A DNA stretch of 18,695 bases from a bacterium (GTDB lineage Bacteria; Elusimicrobiota; Elusimicrobia; Elusimicrobiales; UBA9959). Numbering within the stretch: position 1 is the stretch's first letter; the number at the start of each line of letters is the position of its first letter. The stretch is from NCBI GenBank assembly GCA_021812825.1, contig JAKAMO010000053.1, forward strand, positions 1-18,695, in the 5' to 3' direction. Below, one piece after another: positions 15,561-18,695 of the stretch. The notes under the pieces are model-generated. The model made no database searches and had not been told where the DNA came from. It saw only the letters and a list, made by a program, of their open reading frames with translations. The position numbers and the translations under genes were made by a program.

Positions 15561-15612
15561 GGCTTTGTTGACGATAGGACGGGGATAATGATAACATATA
15601 TACAGCAGTCCT
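15561..15612 (+). promoter_or_regulatory. Divergent promoter between kinase and EIIA genes
   Basis: The 52-nt gap carries TTGACG (15568-15573) and TAACAT (15592-15597) with an 18-bp spacer, a plausible sigma-70-type promoter for the EIIA gene. The predicted transcription start would be within about 10 nt of its ATG at 15613, and no ribosome site is seen. Overlapping AT-rich sequence (TATCAT/TATCGT on the minus strand) could serve the divergent kinase, which also lacks a ribosome site. Confidence 0.45.
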
Positions 15613-16086
15613 ATGATACAACAGTCAGACGCGGTCAGTCTTTCCGCAGTAGTAAGTCCAGAGAACATAGTATTCCTTGAGGGAACCCCCTCACGCGAAG
15701 AGGTCGTGCGGCAACTCACCGAGAAGGTGCTGCCGCAGGTCAGCGGCATTATCAGCCGCAAGGTCCTCTTCGAGCGCATAGCGGAGGTCGAGAAGCTCAA
15801 CCAGGTGCTGGAGAGCGGCTTCTATATCCCTCACGCCAAGTTCAAGGAGCTGCACAATTTCTTCGCCGTGCTGGGCATCATCCCCCAGGGCTTCCAGGAC
15901 CCGGCCACAGGGATGAAGGTCAGGGCGGCCCTGCTGCTGCTCTCCCCCCATAAGCCCGCGTACTTCCAGCGCCACCTGAACATGCTTTCCCTTCTCAGCC
16001 AGACCTTCCAGCCCGAGCTGATAGAGAAGCTCGCCGCGCAGAAGGACGCCGCCTCGGCGGCAGCCCTTATCGTCAAAGGCAAATAG
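15613..16086 (+). CDS. PTS EIIA type-2 (fructose/mannitol/PtsN-like) domain protein
   Basis: A stand-alone PTS IIA domain of 157 residues. The phosphorylatable His74 lies in the family motif SGFYIPHAK, following the RKVLFERIAEVEKL helix; the C-terminal half (ALLLLSP, HLNMLSLLSQTF, ELIEKLAAQKD) fits the EIIA-2 fold. No EIIB, EIIC or HPr domain is attached or nearby, so a regulatory role like EIIA-Ntr (PtsN) is more likely than sugar transport. Known PtsN proteins regulate potassium transporters and other targets according to phosphorylation state. It is immediately upstream (83 nt) of an APC permease with a stress-protein-like domain, a possible target. The usual ptsN neighbours (rpoN, hpf) are absent from this window. 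Confidence 0.88.
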   Translation: MIQQSDAVSLSAVVSPENIVFLEGTPSREEVVRQLTEKVLPQVSGIISRKVLFERIAEVEKLNQVLESGFYIPHAKFKELHNFFAVLGIIPQGFQDPATGMKVRAALLLLSPHKPAYFQRHLNMLSLLSQTFQPELIEKLAAQKDAASAAALIVKGK

Positions 16087-16169
16087 TCCGCGGGCGTCGG
16101 CCGGTCCTCCCCGGTAGCTTGCGCGGGTTTCTTTGGGCGTCCGCAAAATATATAATTAACTTGATAAAT
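16087..16169 (+). promoter_or_regulatory. Promoter of the APC permease, short leader without ribosome site
   Basis: A perfect TATAAT (16151-16156) lies 13 nt before the chosen ATG at 16170, in the tract AAAATATATAATTAAC. A start point about 7 nt past the -10 would leave a leader of only ~6 nt, and there is no Shine-Dalgarno sequence. The -35 region (around 16128-16133, TTTCTT) is weak. Confidence 0.5.
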
Positions 16170-18179
16170 ATGGTCCCTTCCCCGCGCTTCAAACAGGTCT
16201 TCGTGCTGAGCACGGCCATGCTTACCTTCATCTCTTTCTGGAAGGCCGCCGCCGTCGTGCTCTGCGATATGGGCTCCAGCGCCTACTACGCCGGCAGCAT
16301 CGCCATGAACGCCTTTGGTCCCGCGGCGCCCTGGTACGTCCTCGCGGTGATGCTCTTTTCCGGCGTGATGCTGATGGTGTACGTAGAGTCCTGCGCCATG
16401 TTCGTGCGGGGCGGGGTCTACAAGGTGGTCAACGAGGCGCTTGGACATTTCATGGCCAAGTTGTCCGTCTCCGCGCTCCTGTTCGATTACACGATAACCG
16501 GCCCGATAAGTTCCATAAGCGCCGGACTTTACGTTTCCAGCCTGTTGTCCAACCTGCTGCCGTTGCTGCATATAGGCTGGCACGTTCCGGACAGGGTCTT
16601 CGCCGTGGTCTTCGCGGTCCTGGTGACCATATATTTCTGGCGCGAGAATATAAAAGGCGTGGAAGAGTCCAGCGACAAGAACATGAAGATAATGGTCTTC
16701 GTGACCGCGGTCGGCGTCGTGCTGCTCGGCTGGGCCCTCTATACGGTCTGGGTTCGTGGTTTCACTCTGCCGCCGTTCGAACTGAAATTCACGGACGAGT
16801 CCATCGGCTGGATGAGGCATTTCCCGGTCTGGCGCACGGTAGGACTTGTGGGTATTTTCATGGCTTTCGGCCATTCCATACTGGCCATGAGCGGACTTGA
16901 AACGCTGGCGCAGGTCTATAGAGAGGTGGAGGACCCGAAGATACAGAACCTGAAAAAGGCGGCGCTGGCGATCTTCTTGTTCAGTTTGATCTATACCGGC
17001 GGGCTCACCTTCCTGTCTTCGCTGATCATTCCGGGAGATCTGATAGCCGGCAAGTATTCCGAGAACCTGCTCAGCGGCCTGGCGCTGGAATTGCAGGGAC
17101 CGTACTGGGCAAGACTGCTGCTGCAGTCCCTGGTCGTGACTTCCGGAAGCCTGATGCTGGTGGGCGCGTTGAACACATCCCTGGTCGGCGCCAACGGCGT
17201 GCTGAACCGCGTGGCCGAGGACGGCATCCTGCACGACTGGTTCCGCCACCTCCACGGGAAGTACGGCACGACGTACAGGATGATAAACCTGATAGCCGTA
17301 GCCCAGATCTGCGTCATCGTGCTTTCAAGAGGCGACATATACCTGATAGGCGAGGCCTATGCCTTCGGAGTGATGTGGAGCCTCGTCTTCAAGACCCTTT
17401 CGCTCATCGTGCTGCGCTTCAACCCCGAAATGCCGAGGGAGTGGCTGTTCCCGCTTAACATCCGTGCCGGCCGCATCAGCTTGCCTGTGGGAATGAGCGC
17501 CGCTTTCGTGGTGCTGCTGGCCGCGACGCTGATGAACCTGCTTACGAAGCGCGTGGCTACCATGGCGGGTCTGGCCTCCACGGTCGTCTTTTACGCGATC
17601 TTCCAGATCTCGGAGAACATGAACCGGAAGAAGGCGCAGCTCTACAAGCCGGACGAGGACAACGACGAGAAGATGAACCTGCGCCGGGAGGCTGACATCG
17701 ATAAGGTGGTGCCCGAGCTGACCAAGGCGCGGCGCATACTGGTCCCCGTGCGCAATCCGAACAACCTTATCCACCTGAAGAGCGTGCTGGAAACCGCGGA
17801 CGACGACACCACCGATATCATCGTGCTCTCCGCCAAGATAGCCAAGGGCCTGCAGCTTGAGAGGGATACGGACACCATCAGCGAAGAGGACAGGGACCTG
17901 TTCGGGCCGGTGGTGCTGATGGCCGAGAAGTACGGCAAGACCGTCAAGCCGATCTTCGTCTTTTCCAACGACCCGTTCTTTTCGATGGCCCAGGTGGCGC
18001 AGGCGGCCGGCGCCGACGAGATAGTCATGGGCGTTTCGGGGGCCATGGGCGCGGAGGTACAGCTCGAGCGCCTCGCGATGGCCTGGGGCATGCTGAAGAA
18101 GCCGGGCGAAGCCCCCGGCAAACCGCTGCTCGCGAAGGTGGTATGGGAAGGCCGGCAGATGACCTATCAGCTTTCATAA
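16170..18179 (+). CDS. APC-superfamily permease with C-terminal USP-like domain
   Basis: The protein has 669 residues. About twelve membrane helices fill residues ~8-490, with APC-type features in helix 1 and nearby (VVLCDMGSSAYYAGSI, then VYVESCAMFVRGGVYKVV, and FDYTITGPISSISAG). From ~517 (KARRILVPVRNPNNLIHLKS) to the end lies a soluble universal-stress-protein-like domain: DIIVLSAKI, KPIFVFSNDPF, ADEIVMGVSGAMGAE, followed by a helix. The overall plan matches APC transporters with a cytoplasmic USP domain such as the potassium importer KimA, but the sequence does not clearly say whether the substrate is an amino acid or K+. ATG 16170 is chosen over the open frame from 16119 because the earlier codons overlap the TATAAT promoter. 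The preceding EIIA protein may regulate it; def follows 15 nt after its stop. Confidence 0.88.
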   Translation: MVPSPRFKQVFVLSTAMLTFISFWKAAAVVLCDMGSSAYYAGSIAMNAFGPAAPWYVLAVMLFSGVMLMVYVESCAMFVRGGVYKVVNEALGHFMAKLSVSALLFDYTITGPISSISAGLYVSSLLSNLLPLLHIGWHVPDRVFAVVFAVLVTIYFWRENIKGVEESSDKNMKIMVFVTAVGVVLLGWALYTVWVRGFTLPPFELKFTDESIGWMRHFPVWRTVGLVGIFMAFGHSILAMSGLETLAQVYREVEDPKIQNLKKAALAIFLFSLIYTGGLTFLSSLIIPGDLIAGKYSENLLSGLALELQGPYWARLLLQSLVVTSGSLMLVGALNTSLVGANGVLNRVAEDGILHDWFRHLHGKYGTTYRMINLIAVAQICVIVLSRGDIYLIGEAYAFGVMWSLVFKTLSLIVLRFNPEMPREWLFPLNIRAGRISLPVGMSAAFVVLLAATLMNLLTKRVATMAGLASTVVFYAIFQISENMNRKKAQLYKPDEDNDEKMNLRREADIDKVVPELTKARRILVPVRNPNNLIHLKSVLETADDDTTDIIVLSAKIAKGLQLERDTDTISEEDRDLFGPVVLMAEKYGKTVKPIFVFSNDPFFSMAQVAQAAGADEIVMGVSGAMGAEVQLERLAMAWGMLKKPGEAPGKPLLAKVVWEGRQMTYQLS

Positions 18180-18194
18180 GAGGTGCGTGATCAT

Positions 18195-18695
18195 ATGGCG
18201 ATACGAAGGATATGCAAGTACGGCGAGAAGATACTCGAGAAGAAGACCAGGAAGGTCAATTTCTCCGATATAAAGAAGGAGCTGCCCGCCCTGCTGGCGG
18301 ACATGTTCGAGACGATGGACGCCGTAGGCGGCATCGGCCTCGCCGCCAACCAGATCGGCCTGGACCTCAGGCTGGCCGCCATCAAGATCAAGCGCGAGGA
18401 CGCCGAGCCTCTCTCGATAGTGATAATAAACCCGGAGATCGTGGAGAAGTCCGGTTCCCTCTACGAGGATGAGGGCTGTCTCTCTTTTCCGGGCCTGTTC
18501 GCCAAGATCCGCCGCGCCGCCAAGGTGCGGGTGCGCGCCATGAACGAGAAGGGCCTGCCCATTGAGATCAACGCCGAGGGTCTTTTCGCCAAGGCCCTGC
18601 AGCACGAGATGGACCACCTCGACGGCATCGTCTTCATCTCGCGCCTGCCCCTGATGTCCCGCCTCAAGCTCAAGCCCGCCCTGATGAAGCTGAAG
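18195..18695 (+). CDS. def: Peptide deformylase, partial (3' end off window)
   Basis: The first 167 codons are visible, with no stop before the window edge. The enzyme removes the formyl group from the N-terminal Met of new proteins using a Cys/His/His-bound metal. All three family motifs are present: GGIGLAANQIG (residues 45-55), EGCLS with ligand Cys95, and QHEMDHLDG with His137, catalytic Glu138 and His141. The start at 18195 has GAGGTG (18180-18185) 9 nt upstream, directly after the permease stop codon, so read-through from the permease is likely. The Lys/Arg/Leu-rich end (LKLKPALMKLK) fits the C-terminal helix, so only a few residues are probably missing. Confidence 0.96.
   Translation, partial: MAIRRICKYGEKILEKKTRKVNFSDIKKELPALLADMFETMDAVGGIGLAANQIGLDLRLAAIKIKREDAEPLSIVIINPEIVEKSGSLYEDEGCLSFPGLFAKIRRAAKVRVRAMNEKGLPIEINAEGLFAKALQHEMDHLDGIVFISRLPLMSRLKLKPALMKLK

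Noticed and set aside
15561..15800. N-terminal extension of the BadF-type kinase to 15800
   Set aside because: It overlaps the divergent EIIA gene and its promoter; the conserved ATPase domain begins right after ATG 15560.
16119..16169. Upstream start of the APC permease at 16119
   Set aside because: The added codons run through the TATAAT promoter and give no transporter-like sequence; ATG 16170 is better placed.

Overview
The window is GC-rich bacterial chromosome with dense, well-formed genes and no tRNA, rRNA, CRISPR array, transposase or phage gene that I can see. ATA (Ile) and AGG (Arg) codons are common despite the high GC. A PorV/PorQ-like protein with a signal peptide suggests a Gram-negative, two-membrane cell. 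Together with the PUFA-synthase-like megasynthase and the AT-rich promoters, this brings free-living Elusimicrobiota or a similar environmental phylum to mind. That is an impression, not a demonstrated assignment.

Left third, minus strand: positions 1-6009 hold the first 2003 codons of a giant multidomain synthase that runs off the left edge. The visible order is KS, AT, a second divergent KS, then four tandem carrier-protein domains, the last cut by the edge. No KR, DH, ER or TE domain is in the visible part. Every carrier domain has Thr where the phosphopantetheine-bearing Ser should be. Upstream of it, in the same orientation, lies a polytopic GT39/PMT_2-like glycosyltransferase (6212-7855), with a possible terminator between the two.

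Centre, plus strand: cydA and cydB encode a short-Q-loop cytochrome bd oxidase. They are separated by an unusual 208-nt spacer full of nested inverted repeats. Next come a metallo-beta-lactamase-fold hydrolase, a one-TM protein with a Pro/Ala/Glu-rich linker and a coiled coil, and a PorV-like/CsgG-like fusion, closely spaced and probably one operon (10586-13459).

Right third: a minus-strand operon with two ATGA overlaps encodes a BadF/N-acetylglucosamine-kinase-type ATPase, an inositol-monophosphatase-family enzyme and a TPR membrane protein (15560 down to 13463). Divergent from it on the plus strand are a PTS EIIA type-2 (PtsN-like) protein, an APC-superfamily permease with a C-terminal universal-stress-protein-like domain, and the start of peptide deformylase, which runs off the right edge.

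The strongest candidate for something undescribed is the KS-AT-KS-(ACP)n synthase with Thr carrier domains. The cydA-cydB palindromic spacer, the PorV-CsgG fusion and the EIIA/APC-USP pair come next.
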